A DNA stretch of 64,000 nt from Vibrio splendidus (GTDB taxonomy: Bacteria > Pseudomonadota > Gammaproteobacteria > Enterobacterales > Vibrionaceae): contig NZ_MCUN01000024.1 of the NCBI RefSeq assembly GCF_002873455.1, forward strand, positions 1 to 64,000. Reading direction: 5' to 3'. The position numbers and the translations under genes are program-made. Under the pieces are notes generated by a model that was not told where the DNA came from, searched no databases, and saw only the letters and a program-made list of their open reading frames with translations. Shown here piece by piece: positions 24,860 through 34,924 of the stretch (its first letter is position 1; each line of letters begins with the position of its first letter).

Positions 24860-27454
24860 CTACTTGCGACGACGCCACATTGCTAAACCAAACAATGACA
24901 TCAGTGCACCAAAGCCAAATGAACCGCCTACTCGTAGTTCAAGAACAGCAGGATCATGGTCCGATGAACGGAAGTGATCTTGATACTTAGGCAGGTCACC
25001 TTTGAACTCTTCGTTGTAGTCAAACAACGTCGACTCACCACCATTAATGTGCCAGTCGGTTGCATCTACTACCATCTCTTTCAAGCTGTCACTGATCAAC
25101 AGATGATCCAGAGCACCAACTTCATCGTTGTATGAATAGCTCCAACTGTCCGGGTGCTTTTGAGCCACAGCATTAATGTAGCCGTAATTCTTAGTGATCA
25201 CCGCACCACTGTCACCAAACTGCTCAGCGCCATCAATGTAAGTGTTACGAGCCGCTTTAATTTGCTTACCGTATTTCTCTTCAGAGTAATCCGTAAGCAC
25301 CAGCATTGGATCTTCCATGCCGTACGAGTTCATATCCCCCAGAATCACTTTATGGCCTTTGATGCCGTCTAGCGCTTCACCCAGAGCAACTGCTGCTGCC
25401 ACACGGAAGTTCTCACATGAGCCTTGCTTATCGGCGTCAACACCACCTTGGCCGCCCTGTTCAACAGGTGCTGCATCTTCCCAACACTTAGAACCTTTCG
25501 ATTTAAAGTGGTTAATCGCAACGGTGAGTTTCTCTTTGGTGCCCTTAACTTTAAAGGTTGGCGCCAATGAGTCACGTTGGTAGTTCTTACCGTCTTCAAT
25601 CACCTTGCCTGAATCGTCTAATACTTCTGGGGCTTGTTGGCTTGGCATCGCGATAACGCGGCTATCTTTAAGCTTAACCACCTTCTTACGGTAGATAACG
25701 CCTGTTGTAATAACGTCGGTACCAATCGAGTCCATCTCGTCGGTTACGCCATCTTCATTAGAATCAACAGCCACAAAGGTATAGCGGTCTTTCTTGCGCT
25801 CAATGCGGTCATTAAGTTGGTTAACGAGCTGCCCAATTGCAGAGCCTTCACCAAAGCCGTTGTTCTCAATTTCCATCAAACCAATGATGTCTGCATCTAA
25901 GCGAAGAATCGCGTTCACTATCTTCTCTTGTTGCATCTCAAACTCGGTGATGGTGTTCGCACCACGGTTGTTGCCGTGTTGGTTCGCGTCACCGCCAAAT
26001 GGAGAGTTGAAGTAGTTCAAAACATTGAAAGTCGCGATGCGAAGGTCGCCTTCATCCATACCTGGTTTGTCGGTACGCGGATCGTTACGAACGAAATTTT
26101 CAGCCGAGATTTGGTTAGTTGTCACTAAGCGGTACTCACCGTAGCTGTAGGTAAGTACGCCTTCTAGACCAACAATGGTGTCATCAATACGGATGTAGTC
26201 TTCTGTTGAACCATCTTGATCAATATCGGTACGGCCAAAGTCTGGATAGAAAGGAACCTGTCCGTCACCCGCTTTTTGATCGGTTTCAACGAAAAGACGA
26301 CGGTCTGCGTTATCTTCCGTTTGTTGTTTCGCGTCTTCAGAACCTGCTGCGAAAAGCTGGTTCGGCTGCATGTTAATACGCTCATGTGCCAGTACCATGT
26401 TGTTACGACGACCTGAGTAGTCATAACCAAAGGTACGAGTCACACGCATATCAAGCGCTTCGGTCGTTTTCACCAACATGCCTTCGTAGCGTTCAAGCGT
26501 TGCAGCGAAGTTCTCATCACTGTCTAGCGCTTCTATCGCCGTTGCTTCAGGTGCTTGTTGTTCGCCCTGTTTTAGCCATTGGTTGTTTTCAACTTTAAGC
26601 TGAGTATGGCTGTAGTATTCTTGAACCTTACCTTTCACACACACCACATCGCCCGCAGCCAGTTCTGAGCTCGATTGATTCGTGTGGATAAATAGACCTT
26701 CAGAAGTGCTTGAATTGAAGTCATCTTCAAGTGCTTGCAGGTAGAAGCCTTTGGTTATGCCCGTTGTCACCGCACTCACAACACCTTTCACGAAGTACTC
26801 ATCGTCGGTGATGTACGGGTAGCCATCAATGAACGGTGATGTTCCGCCCTCGCCTTGGATCTCTTGAATGGTTGTGAATACTGGATCAGAGCCATCTTGT
26901 GTACAAGTGAACGCTTCTGGCAGTTCCACACTGTCTAGTGAACCTAGCCCTTCAATATTGTCCTTTGGTAGCGATACCCATTGTGAAGCATCAAACGTCG
27001 CAGAAGGTGTTTGTGTCGCACGAACCAAAGTAACATCTTTACCCCAGTCTACATCGCCCATCAAACCAACAACATCGTGTACCGAACCATCTGAATTCAA
27101 GATAGCCAGTGGATCATCACCATTATGGTTAGCAATCGAAGCATTTAGAATGTCAGTGATTGCCTTAATCTCATCACTCGCACTCGTATGAGCGACAACA
27201 AGCACCTCACCAGGTGCTAAAACGTGGCCATCTAAAGGTAAAGTGGCACCCCATGAGCCGTTGCCATTTGCTGATTTAGCCAGTGAATAACCATCTAAAT
27301 TAATGCTGCTATCGCCGTTATTGCCAATCTCAACCGCTTTGTTGTAGCTGCCGCCTTCCACATATTGTGAAATAAACAAATCAGCGTGTGCACTTGCTGT
27401 TAGCAAGCTACCAATTGCCACTGCTAGCAATGAAGGTTTGTGTAAAAGAGCCAT
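24860..27454 (-). CDS. xds: Extracellular endonuclease Xds (ExeM/NucH family)
   Basis: A secreted nuclease of 864 aa. In order: signal peptide ending SAHA (about residues 1-24), lamin-tail domain (about 25-170), an OB-type domain (about 200-300), an endonuclease/exonuclease/phosphatase domain (about 470-830) with NVLNYFNS, IMEIENN-like LMEIENNGFGEG, GDMNSYG, ALDHLLIS and SSDHDPAVLEL, and a C-terminal GlyGly-CTERM anchor (VGGSFGFGALMSLFGLAMWRRRK split as motif, helix and basic end). In V. cholerae Xds degrades extracellular DNA and neutrophil traps. ATG at 27454 has AGGTGA upstream. Confidence 0.93.
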   Translation of the reverse strand: MALLHKPSLLAVAIGSLLTASAHADLFISQYVEGGSYNKAVEIGNNGDSSINLDGYSLAKSANGNGSWGATLPLDGHVLAPGEVLVVAHTSASDEIKAITDILNASIANHNGDDPLAILNSDGSVHDVVGLMGDVDWGKDVTLVRATQTPSATFDASQWVSLPKDNIEGLGSLDSVELPEAFTCTQDGSDPVFTTIQEIQGEGGTSPFIDGYPYITDDEYFVKGVVSAVTTGITKGFYLQALEDDFNSSTSEGLFIHTNQSSSELAAGDVVCVKGKVQEYYSHTQLKVENNQWLKQGEQQAPEATAIEALDSDENFAATLERYEGMLVKTTEALDMRVTRTFGYDYSGRRNNMVLAHERINMQPNQLFAAGSEDAKQQTEDNADRRLFVETDQKAGDGQVPFYPDFGRTDIDQDGSTEDYIRIDDTIVGLEGVLTYSYGEYRLVTTNQISAENFVRNDPRTDKPGMDEGDLRIATFNVLNYFNSPFGGDANQHGNNRGANTITEFEMQQEKIVNAILRLDADIIGLMEIENNGFGEGSAIGQLVNQLNDRIERKKDRYTFVAVDSNEDGVTDEMDSIGTDVITTGVIYRKKVVKLKDSRVIAMPSQQAPEVLDDSGKVIEDGKNYQRDSLAPTFKVKGTKEKLTVAINHFKSKGSKCWEDAAPVEQGGQGGVDADKQGSCENFRVAAAVALGEALDGIKGHKVILGDMNSYGMEDPMLVLTDYSEEKYGKQIKAARNTYIDGAEQFGDSGAVITKNYGYINAVAQKHPDSWSYSYNDEVGALDHLLISDSLKEMVVDATDWHINGGESTLFDYNEEFKGDLPKYQDHFRSSDHDPAVLELRVGGSFGFGALMSLFGLAMWRRRK

Positions 27455-27840
27455 CCGTTTCACCTGAGTTCATCGATTTATAGTTACTGCCGTCTATTGG
27501 CAGTCATGTATTTTGTGGTAACTATCAGGTTTATTTATGAAAGGAATAAGTCAGTTGGCAAGAAAATGAGGAACTTATCACTTAGGGATTATCAATTGTT
27601 TGGCACGTTATGTATTTCCAACACAAATAGAAATGAGCTTAATTTTATAAAACTTAAAATCAGTGAATAAGATCAATAACACAGCATTAACAATATGAAT
27701 ATGTTAGTCCGACAATGTGTAAATCATCAATTCAAACAAGGGGGGCTATAGGGAATTCAAATAGGGCGGGCACTAAAAAGCCCAAAGTAAACAAAATCCA
27801 CTTTGGGCTTAAATTTTCAAACAGCTTGTTTTAGTTAACC
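27455..27840. other. Gene-free spacer between xds and trpS
   Basis: This 386-base AT-rich stretch holds the xds promoter region, which I could not define, and the trpS terminator at its right-hand end. No ORF with coding character or recognisable regulator site was seen. Confidence 0.55.
27775..27810 (-). terminator. Terminator of trpS
   Basis: Eleven-base perfect arms AAGCCCAAAGT and ACTTTGGGCTT (27778-27788/27800-27810) are followed on the minus strand by five T, 30 bases past the trpS stop. Confidence 0.88.
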
Positions 27841-28857
27841 CTACGGGCGAGTAACAAAACCAACTGCTTCGTATGCTTTTTTCAGTGTGACTGCGGCGCG
27901 CTCAGAGGCTTTTTCTGCACCCGCTTTCATTACTGCATCCATGTAAGCACGATCAGCACGGATACGGTGGTATTCAGCTTGGATTGGCTCAAGCATCTCA
28001 ACCAATGCGGCACCGACATCTTTCTTGAACGGACCATACATTTCAACGCCTTGATATTGCGCTTCGATCTCTTTAAACGTTTTACCCGTCGCCGCAGAGT
28101 ACAGACCCATTAGGTTAGAGATACCCGCTTTGTTTTCCCAATCATGGGCAATGCGTGGTGGCGTTTCTGCATCCGTTTGCGCTTTGTTGATCTTCTTGAT
28201 GATCGACTTAGGCTCTTCTAGCAGAGTAATCACGTTCTTACGGTTATCATCAGACTTAGACATCTTCTTAGTCGCATCTTGCAGGCTCATCACACGTGCA
28301 TTCACTGTTGGAATGTAAGGTTCTGGTACTTGGAAGATTGGCGTTTCAGGGCCGTAGATGTTGTTAAAGCGATTTGCGATATCACGCGCTAGCTCTAGAT
28401 GTTGTTTCTGGTCGCTACCTACTGGCACTTGGTGAGCACCATAAAGCAGGATGTCTGCAGCCATCAACACTGGGTAGTCGTATAGGCCTACGTTTACGTC
28501 ATTTGAGTGACGTGCAGACTTATCTTTAAACTGAGTCATACGGCTCAATTCACCCATTTGTGTGTAACAGTTAAGAAGCCAACCAAGTTGAGCATGCTCT
28601 GGTACGTGTGACTGAACAAATAGCGTGCTCTTCTTTGGATCAACACCGACAGCAAGACAGATTGCTAATGCGTCTAGAGTCGCTTCATGCAGTGCTTTCG
28701 GATCTTGGCGAACCGTAATTGCGTGAAGGTCTACAACACAGTATTGGCAATCGTAATCATCTTGCATCTGTTGCCATTGACGTAGAGCACCCAAGTAGTT
28801 ACCGATACTTAGTTCACCAGATGGTTGAACACCACTCAATACGATGGGCTTGCTCAT
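27841..28857 (-). CDS. trpS: Tryptophanyl-tRNA synthetase
   Basis: Class I aminoacyl-tRNA synthetase that charges tRNA-Trp. The 338-aa protein has the HIGH-type motif PSGELSIGNYLG (12-23), the AMP-site segment VPVGSDQKQHLELARD (144-159) and KMSKS at residues 198-202. It is the last gene of the conserved dam-rpe-gph-trpS order. A 175-base spacer with a hairpin separates it from gph, so it may have its own promoter. Start ATG. Confidence 0.97.
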   Translation of the reverse strand: MSKPIVLSGVQPSGELSIGNYLGALRQWQQMQDDYDCQYCVVDLHAITVRQDPKALHEATLDALAICLAVGVDPKKSTLFVQSHVPEHAQLGWLLNCYTQMGELSRMTQFKDKSARHSNDVNVGLYDYPVLMAADILLYGAHQVPVGSDQKQHLELARDIANRFNNIYGPETPIFQVPEPYIPTVNARVMSLQDATKKMSKSDDNRKNVITLLEEPKSIIKKINKAQTDAETPPRIAHDWENKAGISNLMGLYSAATGKTFKEIEAQYQGVEMYGPFKKDVGAALVEMLEPIQAEYHRIRADRAYMDAVMKAGAEKASERAAVTLKKAYEAVGFVTRP

Positions 28858-28949
28858 GCTTTTAATTCCTTTGCTTGTTCGCTAAGCTCGTTAACTTAGT
28901 TTCTTAACGTAGTATCTGAAAAACTTAGCTTCTTAACTTTAAAATAGAA

Positions 28950-28974
28950 AGCCGCACAGCTCTTCTGTACGGCT
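28950..28974 (-). terminator. Hairpin downstream of gph
   Basis: AGCCG/CGGCT (28950-28954/28970-28974) and ACAG/CTGT (28956-28959/28965-28968) stack with one mismatch. The T run is poor, so it may only attenuate read-through into trpS. Confidence 0.45.
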
Positions 28975-29032
28975 CATCCAGTGTACTCATTGATAAGTAT
29001 TTTGCTAGTAGGTTAGCTAACTTTTGTCCGCT

Positions 29033-29719
29033 TTATGCTGAAACTAGAACGACATCTAGTAATTGTGCAATGTTGTCTGCGACATAGTCAGGGTTTGATA
29101 CTGAAATCGGCTCACCGTGATTATAGCCGTAAGTCAGACCAAACGAGTGGCAGCCTGCATTCTTAGCCGCTTTGATGTCGTTGCTTGAATCACCAACCAT
29201 CAGCATCTCTTCAGCCTTCACATTGTGCTTTTCTAGCAACCAGTTCAGCGCCACTGGGTTCGGTTTCTTCTCTGGAAAAGAGTCGCCACCCAACACATCA
29301 ATAAAGTACTTATCGATATCGTGCTGCGCCAGAACGTCTGGTACAAATTTCGATGGCTTGTTGGTAACAAGTGCCATAGTGAAACCTGCTTTATCCAACT
29401 CAGCGAGCGTTTCTTTTACTGATGGATAAAGGTGGCTTAGCTTATGACCGCCCTGCTCGTAGAAATCATCAAACAGGATGCGCGCTTTCTTCAGAAGCTC
29501 AGGCTCTAAGCTTGGGTCAACCGTCAAATTGCGGCTCAATGAACGTCCGATTAGAACATCAGCACCATTACCCACATAGTCGCGAACTTGTTCTTCGCTT
29601 ACTGAAGAAAACCCCAATTCCTGACAAGCTTGGTCAGCGGCGACAGCTAAATCAGGCACGCTATCTAATAAGGTTCCATCCAAATCAAAGGCGATCAGTT
29701 TTATTGAGCTTAATGACAT
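29033..29719 (-). CDS. gph: Phosphoglycolate phosphatase
   Basis: HAD-superfamily hydrolase that removes 2-phosphoglycolate, which arises from oxidative DNA end repair. In the 228-aa protein motif I is FDLDGTLLDSVPDLA (with Asp11 and Asp13 catalytic), motif II is the VTNKP segment, and motif III/IV is KKPNPVALNWLL and MVGDSSNDIKAAKNAG. It lies between rpe and trpS as in E. coli. Start ATG. Confidence 0.94.
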   Translation of the reverse strand: MSLSSIKLIAFDLDGTLLDSVPDLAVAADQACQELGFSSVSEEQVRDYVGNGADVLIGRSLSRNLTVDPSLEPELLKKARILFDDFYEQGGHKLSHLYPSVKETLAELDKAGFTMALVTNKPSKFVPDVLAQHDIDKYFIDVLGGDSFPEKKPNPVALNWLLEKHNVKAEEMLMVGDSSNDIKAAKNAGCHSFGLTYGYNHGEPISVSNPDYVADNIAQLLDVVLVSA

Positions 29720-29769
29720 CTTACTTTCCTATTTATAATTTTCGCCTTATGAGTTGAGCTATAAGACGT

Positions 29770-29793
29770 AAAAAAGGGGCTAATGAGCCCCTT
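29770..29793 (-). terminator. Terminator of rpe
   Basis: Arms AAGGGGCT and AGCCCCTT (29774-29781/29786-29793) with loop AATG are followed on the minus strand by six T. It separates rpe from gph and implies a separate gph promoter or partial read-through. Confidence 0.85.
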
Positions 29794-29821
29794 AATATTC
29801 AATCTATCTGTAGTTTTACGA

Positions 29822-30496
29822 TTATGCGTTTACTTTTGCAAGCTCTGCACGCATCTCATCAATCACTTCTTTGTAATCTGGTTGATTGAAGATAGCTGAA
29901 CCGGCAACGAACATATCTGCGCCCGCTTCTGCAATTTCACGGATGTTATCCACCTTCACGCCGCCATCAATCTCAAGGCGGATATCACGGCCTGATTCGT
30001 CAATAAGCTTACGAACAGCGCGCAGCTTATCAAGAGTGTGAGGAATGAAAGATTGACCGCCAAAGCCAGGGTTCACAGACATCAGTAGAATCATATCTAC
30101 TTTATCTAAGATGTAATCAAGGCAAGAAAGTGGCGTTGCTGGATTCAATACTACACCCGCTTTACAGCCGTGTTCTTTGATTAGCTGTAGAGTACGGTCA
30201 ACGTGCTCAGACGCTTCAACGTGGAAGGTAATCATTGATGCGCCGGCTTTAGCAAACTCAGGTACGATGCCGTCTACTGGCTTAACCATTAGGTGAACAT
30301 CGATAGGAGCTGTGATGCCGTAGTCGCGTAGCGCTTTACAGATAGGAGCGCCAAAAGTCAGGTTAGGTACGTAGTGGTTGTCCATCACATCGAAGTGCAC
30401 AACGTCGGCACCGGCTGCGAGTACTTTTTCTACGTCTTCACCAAGACGAGCAAAATCTGCAGACAAAATCGATGGAGCGATTAGAAAATCTTTCAT
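29822..30496 (-). CDS. rpe: Ribulose-phosphate 3-epimerase
   Basis: Interconverts ribulose 5-phosphate and xylulose 5-phosphate in the pentose phosphate pathway. The 224-aa TIM barrel begins MKDFLIAPSILSADFARLGE and shows HFDVMDNHYVPNLTFG (metal and catalytic residues), HLMVKPVD, MSVNPGFGGQSFIP and LEIDGGV. ATG at 30496 with AGAGG upstream is chosen over an in-frame start 27 codons earlier. A terminator follows, and dam lies 200 bases upstream. Confidence 0.96.
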   Translation of the reverse strand: MKDFLIAPSILSADFARLGEDVEKVLAAGADVVHFDVMDNHYVPNLTFGAPICKALRDYGITAPIDVHLMVKPVDGIVPEFAKAGASMITFHVEASEHVDRTLQLIKEHGCKAGVVLNPATPLSCLDYILDKVDMILLMSVNPGFGGQSFIPHTLDKLRAVRKLIDESGRDIRLEIDGGVKVDNIREIAEAGADMFVAGSAIFNQPDYKEVIDEMRAELAKVNA

Positions 30497-30696
30497 ACCA
30501 AACCTCTTAAGAGTGAGTAAATTGCGAATATCACCGCCTTGTGACATCTCGTACACAAATACAAGACTCAATCCCAAGACTATTTGGTGTGCAATTCTAC
30601 CTAAGCACCTAAGTAGATTCTAGCAGTTCGAAAGATTAGTTTATGAAAGTACCCGTTGGTCACTCATTTTAATGAGTTCGAGGGTTATGCTGACGA

Positions 30697-31545
30697 CTAC
30701 AATTCTGTTGAAGCGTGTTGCTGGTTTTTCTCTTTATGAAAAAGTGCCAGTAACTCATCAACTTTATTACGCCCTGCGCCATTACGGCTAATGGTACGCT
30801 TAACCTTGACCACGTTCAATTCCGCACCATGGTATAGACGGCGCGTTAAGGTGGTGTCATGGTTTGAAATCAAGACAGGGATGCCTCGTTCCATTGCCGC
30901 TCTTTCTGCAACATCAGCCAAGGCCGCTTGATCATCTAAGCTGAAGCCATTACCCGCATAAGAGGTAAAGTTAGCAGTACTAGACAATGGCGCATAAGGA
31001 GGATCACAATAAACCACACAGCCTTTACGGGCGCGGCTAAAGGTCTCGCTATATCCTTCACAAACAAACGTCGCTTTCTTCGCTTTCTCAGCAAAAAATT
31101 CCAACTCAACTTCTGGAAAGTAAGGTTTTTTATAAGAACCAAATGGAACGTTAAAACCGCCCTTCTTGTTGTAACGACATAGGCCATTGAAGCCAAATCG
31201 GTTCATATACAAGAAAGCTAACGATCGATACATGACGTTATCTGTACCATTAAACTCAGCGCGAATATCTAGGAACGCCTCTCTACGGTTATTCTCAGGG
31301 CAGAACCAACGCTTCGCTTCAGTGATATAGGTTTCAGGATCGGTTTTAAGTAGATTGTATAGGTTGATAAGATCGGGATTGATATCTGCAAGCAGGTACT
31401 GTTCAAAATCAGTATTCAGAAATACTGAGCCGGCACCGACAAAAGGTTCTACCAATTTTCGAGCAGGTGGCAGGTGACGTTGGATGTCTTCAACTAGGCC
31501 ATATTTACCACCAGCCCATTTTAGAAAGGCACGCTGCTTTTTCAT
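30697..31545 (-). CDS. dam: DNA adenine methyltransferase Dam
   Basis: Methylates the adenine of GATC and so guides mismatch repair, replication timing and, in vibrios, initiation of both chromosomes. The 282-aa enzyme has the AdoMet motif FVGAGS (35-40) and the catalytic DPPY (181-184), with AFLKWAGGKYGLV at the N-terminus that contacts the cofactor and DNA. It follows damX after 69 bases. Start ATG. A small inverted repeat (30662-30677) lies beyond the stop. Confidence 0.97.
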   Translation of the reverse strand: MKKQRAFLKWAGGKYGLVEDIQRHLPPARKLVEPFVGAGSVFLNTDFEQYLLADINPDLINLYNLLKTDPETYITEAKRWFCPENNRREAFLDIRAEFNGTDNVMYRSLAFLYMNRFGFNGLCRYNKKGGFNVPFGSYKKPYFPEVELEFFAEKAKKATFVCEGYSETFSRARKGCVVYCDPPYAPLSSTANFTSYAGNGFSLDDQAALADVAERAAMERGIPVLISNHDTTLTRRLYHGAELNVVKVKRTISRNGAGRNKVDELLALFHKEKNQQHASTEL

Positions 31546-31614
31546 TTACTGCTCTATCTATCAACTCAAAAATAAGGCTGCGGAATGTAACATATTTTGA
31601 GGCTAAGCTCAGGG

Positions 31615-33132
31615 TTATTTCGCACGTTCTATCTCTCGATGTACTTGATTCATCGATTTTGCCCAAGGTTCCAACTGTTGAAGTGGTTTTGATAATGCAC
31701 TTACCGCGTCTCGCGCTACTTGAATCGTTGGGTAATCTTGATAAGTGATGATAAACCACTTGGTGTCGTTACGAAGTGTTGGATAAATACGAACCTTGTC
31801 CTCGACGTCATATTCTTCAATAAAAGACTGAACATCTTCTAATGACGTCATCGCGCTCAATTGTAAGGTATACGCGCGTGGCGAGATAGCTTGTAACTCT
31901 TCGCGAGCAAATGAGAAGGTGATCTTTTTCGTCGGCGGTGTTGATTCCGTTAGGTCAGTATCTCCATCAACTGAAGCTTGTGACTCGTTTTTCGCCGCAT
32001 CAGGTTGCGCGCTAACCACGGCACCTGTGTTTTCTTCTACGGCAGCATCAATCGCACTGGTATCGGCACTTTTCGGCTTGTCATCAAGCAAGGCATCAAC
32101 CACATCAGAAGTAATCACCACACGTTGCTGCTCTTGTTTCACCTCGCCAACACTGGCTGTACCTTCCACCACAACCGGTGGTAAAGATGAACTGTCATCG
32201 TCAGCACCTTGATAGCTCATGTCAGCTTCGGCTTCAGAATCTGAAGATCCGTCGACTCCGGCTTGCTCAGTACCACTTTCCACTTCAAACGTTGGGATAG
32301 CTGTTTGTTCAATGGGAGCGATAAGTGATTGCGCTTTATCGTCAGGGGTTGGTTGACTAAACATCCACCAATAGCCACCACCAATTAAAACCAACAACAA
32401 GGCCACCACAATCGCGATATTGATGGGTGAGCCAATAATTGAGCGAATAATAATCCTTTTTTCCACTTTCAATTCTCCTAAAGCCATTAACTCACCGGGC
32501 AAAGGTTGTGCTTTATTAAACGCACGTCGCACGCGAGTTTCAGACTCATCATCAACATATCGAATCACTAGGGATTCAAAGAAATGTTCCGCTTCTGGTT
32601 GAGAAAGATCATCGATCTCGAGGTCGATAGGCTTGTGTGGTTGCCCGTAACTAAGACGTGTTAGTAGCGTGTCTAGATGGCCAATTTCCGAGAAGAGAAC
32701 GATATTGATCGTCCATTGAGGGTTTGATTGAGCTTCAAGTACCAACATCCATAATTCGGATACCAATAGCTCAGACAGTCGGTGGGCATCATCTACAACG
32801 ATAACCACATTACACGACTCTCCATCCAGTAGCCTTGCGAGGCTATCTGATAAAGAATCATGTTGATTAAACAGGGGATCAGAAACAATTTGGCTAAGAA
32901 TAAGCGCGCGACGCTGTTGATCGTCTTGGCTTGGGTGACAAAGCAGTAAACACTGATTTTTTTCTGTCGACCATGCTTCAAGGTAACGTTGAGCCAACCA
33001 AGATCGGCCAGAGCCAGCTTTGCCCGCAACCGTTACAAGGTTTGAACCAAAGTTAGTCAAAAGCTGTAAGCGCTCTAGCAGCTCAACTTGAGATTCTAAC
33101 TCTAATACTCTTAATTCATGAGCCAAACTCAT
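31615..33132 (-). CDS. damX: Cell-division protein DamX (AAA ATPase and SPOR domain)
   Basis: A 505-aa inner-membrane protein. Residues 15-220 form an AAA/ExeA-type ATPase module with Walker A GKAGSGRS (37-44) and Walker B-like VVIVVDDAH; one membrane segment follows (about 235-258); an acidic, Ser/Thr-rich linker (260-410) leads to a C-terminal SPOR domain (about 415-495) that binds denuded glycan at the septum. E. coli DamX lacks an obvious complete ATPase motif, so the N-terminal part may be active here. It lies between aroB and dam. Start ATG. Confidence 0.92.
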   Translation of the reverse strand: MSLAHELRVLELESQVELLERLQLLTNFGSNLVTVAGKAGSGRSWLAQRYLEAWSTEKNQCLLLCHPSQDDQQRRALILSQIVSDPLFNQHDSLSDSLARLLDGESCNVVIVVDDAHRLSELLVSELWMLVLEAQSNPQWTINIVLFSEIGHLDTLLTRLSYGQPHKPIDLEIDDLSQPEAEHFFESLVIRYVDDESETRVRRAFNKAQPLPGELMALGELKVEKRIIIRSIIGSPINIAIVVALLLVLIGGGYWWMFSQPTPDDKAQSLIAPIEQTAIPTFEVESGTEQAGVDGSSDSEAEADMSYQGADDDSSSLPPVVVEGTASVGEVKQEQQRVVITSDVVDALLDDKPKSADTSAIDAAVEENTGAVVSAQPDAAKNESQASVDGDTDLTESTPPTKKITFSFAREELQAISPRAYTLQLSAMTSLEDVQSFIEEYDVEDKVRIYPTLRNDTKWFIITYQDYPTIQVARDAVSALSKPLQQLEPWAKSMNQVHREIERAK

Positions 33133-33211
33133 TGGGTATCCCTACTGATAAGATCGATCAGTAAAACGCTTCAGCTGCCTAGGGTTTAGCTAGGCAACCT
33201 CACAACCAAAT

Positions 33212-34300
33212 TTAAAGAGTACGGCAGAAATCAATCGCTTGTTTAATGATGTCTTGAGGCACATCAGCGACCACTTCAGCGGTACCAATACTTGTTGGTA
33301 ATACCAAACGTAACTGACCAGACAGCACTTTTTTATCACGCATCATGTGCTTCATAAAGTCTTCAAAAGACATGCTTTCTGGCGTATGGATTGGCAGTTT
33401 CGCATTCTTGAGTATAGAAATAATTCGCTCAAGTTGCTGCTGAGAGATCAGTCCCTGTAATTGAGCTGTTTTCGCTGCCATTACAGTGCCTGACGACACA
33501 GCTTCACCATGTAGCCAATTACCATAGCCTAGTTCTGCTTCGATCGCATGACCAAATGTATGACCTAGGTTCAATAACGCTCTGATTCCTGACTCTTTTT
33601 CATCTATAGCAACCACTTCAGCCTTAATTGCACAACAACGAGCAATCGCGGTAATCAGTGTGTCTTCATCAAGTTGATAAAGTTTCTCTAGATTCTGTTC
33701 CAACCAATCAAAGAAGACTTCATCGTAAATGATGCCGTATTTGATCACCTCAGCAATGCCCGCTGCGAACTCACGCTCTGGAAGCGTTGATAAGCAGTTA
33801 GTATCGATGATGACAGATTTTGGTTGGTAAAAAGCACCGATCATATTCTTACCAAGGGGATGGTTCACTGCAGTTTTACCACCTACAGAGGAATCCACTT
33901 GAGAAAGAAGGGTCGTCGGGATTTGAATGAAATCAATACCGCGCTGGTAACAAGAGGCAGCAAAACCGACCAAATCACCGATAACACCACCACCTAAAGC
34001 AATCACCACCACATCGCGGCTGTAATTTCCTTCAAGCATGTAGCTCATCACTGAGTTGAACGTTTCAAGTGTTTTGTACTGCTCACCGTCTGGCAACTCT
34101 AAAAGAGAAGTTTGACAGCCTACTTGATCCAACAGCGATAAAATTTTATCGGCATAAAGAGGCGCTACTGTCACATTACTGATAACAACAACTTTCTGTT
34201 TGCCTGATAAAAAAGAAAGGTACGCCGGGTCTTCAAATAACCCGGCGCCAATAGAGATAGGGTAGCTACGCTCAGCTAGATTGACCGTAATCCGTTCCAT
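33212..34300 (-). CDS. aroB: 3-Dehydroquinate synthase
   Basis: Second step of the shikimate pathway, converting DAHP to 3-dehydroquinate with NAD and a divalent metal. The 362-aa protein shows LPDGEQYKTLET, ALGGGVIGDLVGFAASCYQRG (NAD-binding), PTTLLSQVDSSVGGKTAVN and the metal histidines in LNLGHTFGHAIE. It lies 25 bases after aroK. Start ATG. Confidence 0.97.
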   Translation of the reverse strand: MERITVNLAERSYPISIGAGLFEDPAYLSFLSGKQKVVVISNVTVAPLYADKILSLLDQVGCQTSLLELPDGEQYKTLETFNSVMSYMLEGNYSRDVVVIALGGGVIGDLVGFAASCYQRGIDFIQIPTTLLSQVDSSVGGKTAVNHPLGKNMIGAFYQPKSVIIDTNCLSTLPEREFAAGIAEVIKYGIIYDEVFFDWLEQNLEKLYQLDEDTLITAIARCCAIKAEVVAIDEKESGIRALLNLGHTFGHAIEAELGYGNWLHGEAVSSGTVMAAKTAQLQGLISQQQLERIISILKNAKLPIHTPESMSFEDFMKHMMRDKKVLSGQLRLVLPTSIGTAEVVADVPQDIIKQAIDFCRTL

Positions 34301-34325
34301 GGGTTTGCTCTCCGAAAAAATGAAC

Positions 34326-34844
34326 TTAACGTTCTTCTAGCATTTTTACGATCTGGTTGGCTACCACTTTTGCACTTTGATCGTCGGTACGAACTGTGTA
34401 GTCCGCCACTTCGTCGTATAGTGCGTTGCGAGATACAGCTAGATCTTCTAGCACATCACGCGGGTTGTCTGTTTGAAGTAGAGGGCGTTTCTTGTCGCGG
34501 TTAGTGCGAGCAAGTTGCTTTTCAATTGTTGTTTCTAGGTATACAACAATGCCTCGTGCAGATAGACGGTTACGGTTTTCTTTGCTCAGCACTGAACCAC
34601 CACCTGTCGCAAGAACAATACCTTGTTCTTCTGTCAGATCGTTGATTACAGATTCTTCGCGTTTACGGAAACCATCTTCGCCCTCAACATCAAAAACCCA
34701 TGCGATGTCTGCGCCAGTGCGCTCTTCGATCACAGTGTCAGAGTCTAGAAACTCCATATGAAGTTGGGAAGCTAGGTGTCTACCAATTGTACTTTTGCCG
34801 GCGCCCATTGGGCCAACAAGAAAAATATTGCGTTTCTCAGCCAT
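34326..34844 (-). CDS. aroK: Shikimate kinase I
   Basis: Phosphorylates shikimate at the 3-hydroxyl. The 172-aa kinase has the P-loop GPMGAGKST (11-19), the shikimate-binding FLDSDTVIEERTGADI and VLATGGGSV, and the lid NRDKKRPLLQ. It is the promoter-proximal gene of aroKB and follows pilQ across a spacer that contains a nested inverted repeat. Start ATG. Confidence 0.97.
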   Translation of the reverse strand: MAEKRNIFLVGPMGAGKSTIGRHLASQLHMEFLDSDTVIEERTGADIAWVFDVEGEDGFRKREESVINDLTEEQGIVLATGGGSVLSKENRNRLSARGIVVYLETTIEKQLARTNRDKKRPLLQTDNPRDVLEDLAVSRNALYDEVADYTVRTDDQSAKVVANQIVKMLEER

Positions 34845-34924
34845 GTTTTTAGCAGTAATTTACAACGTTAATTCAATGACATCGCCACAAGGTAGGTCAG
34901 TACAAGTACTGAAATTAAAAGGCC

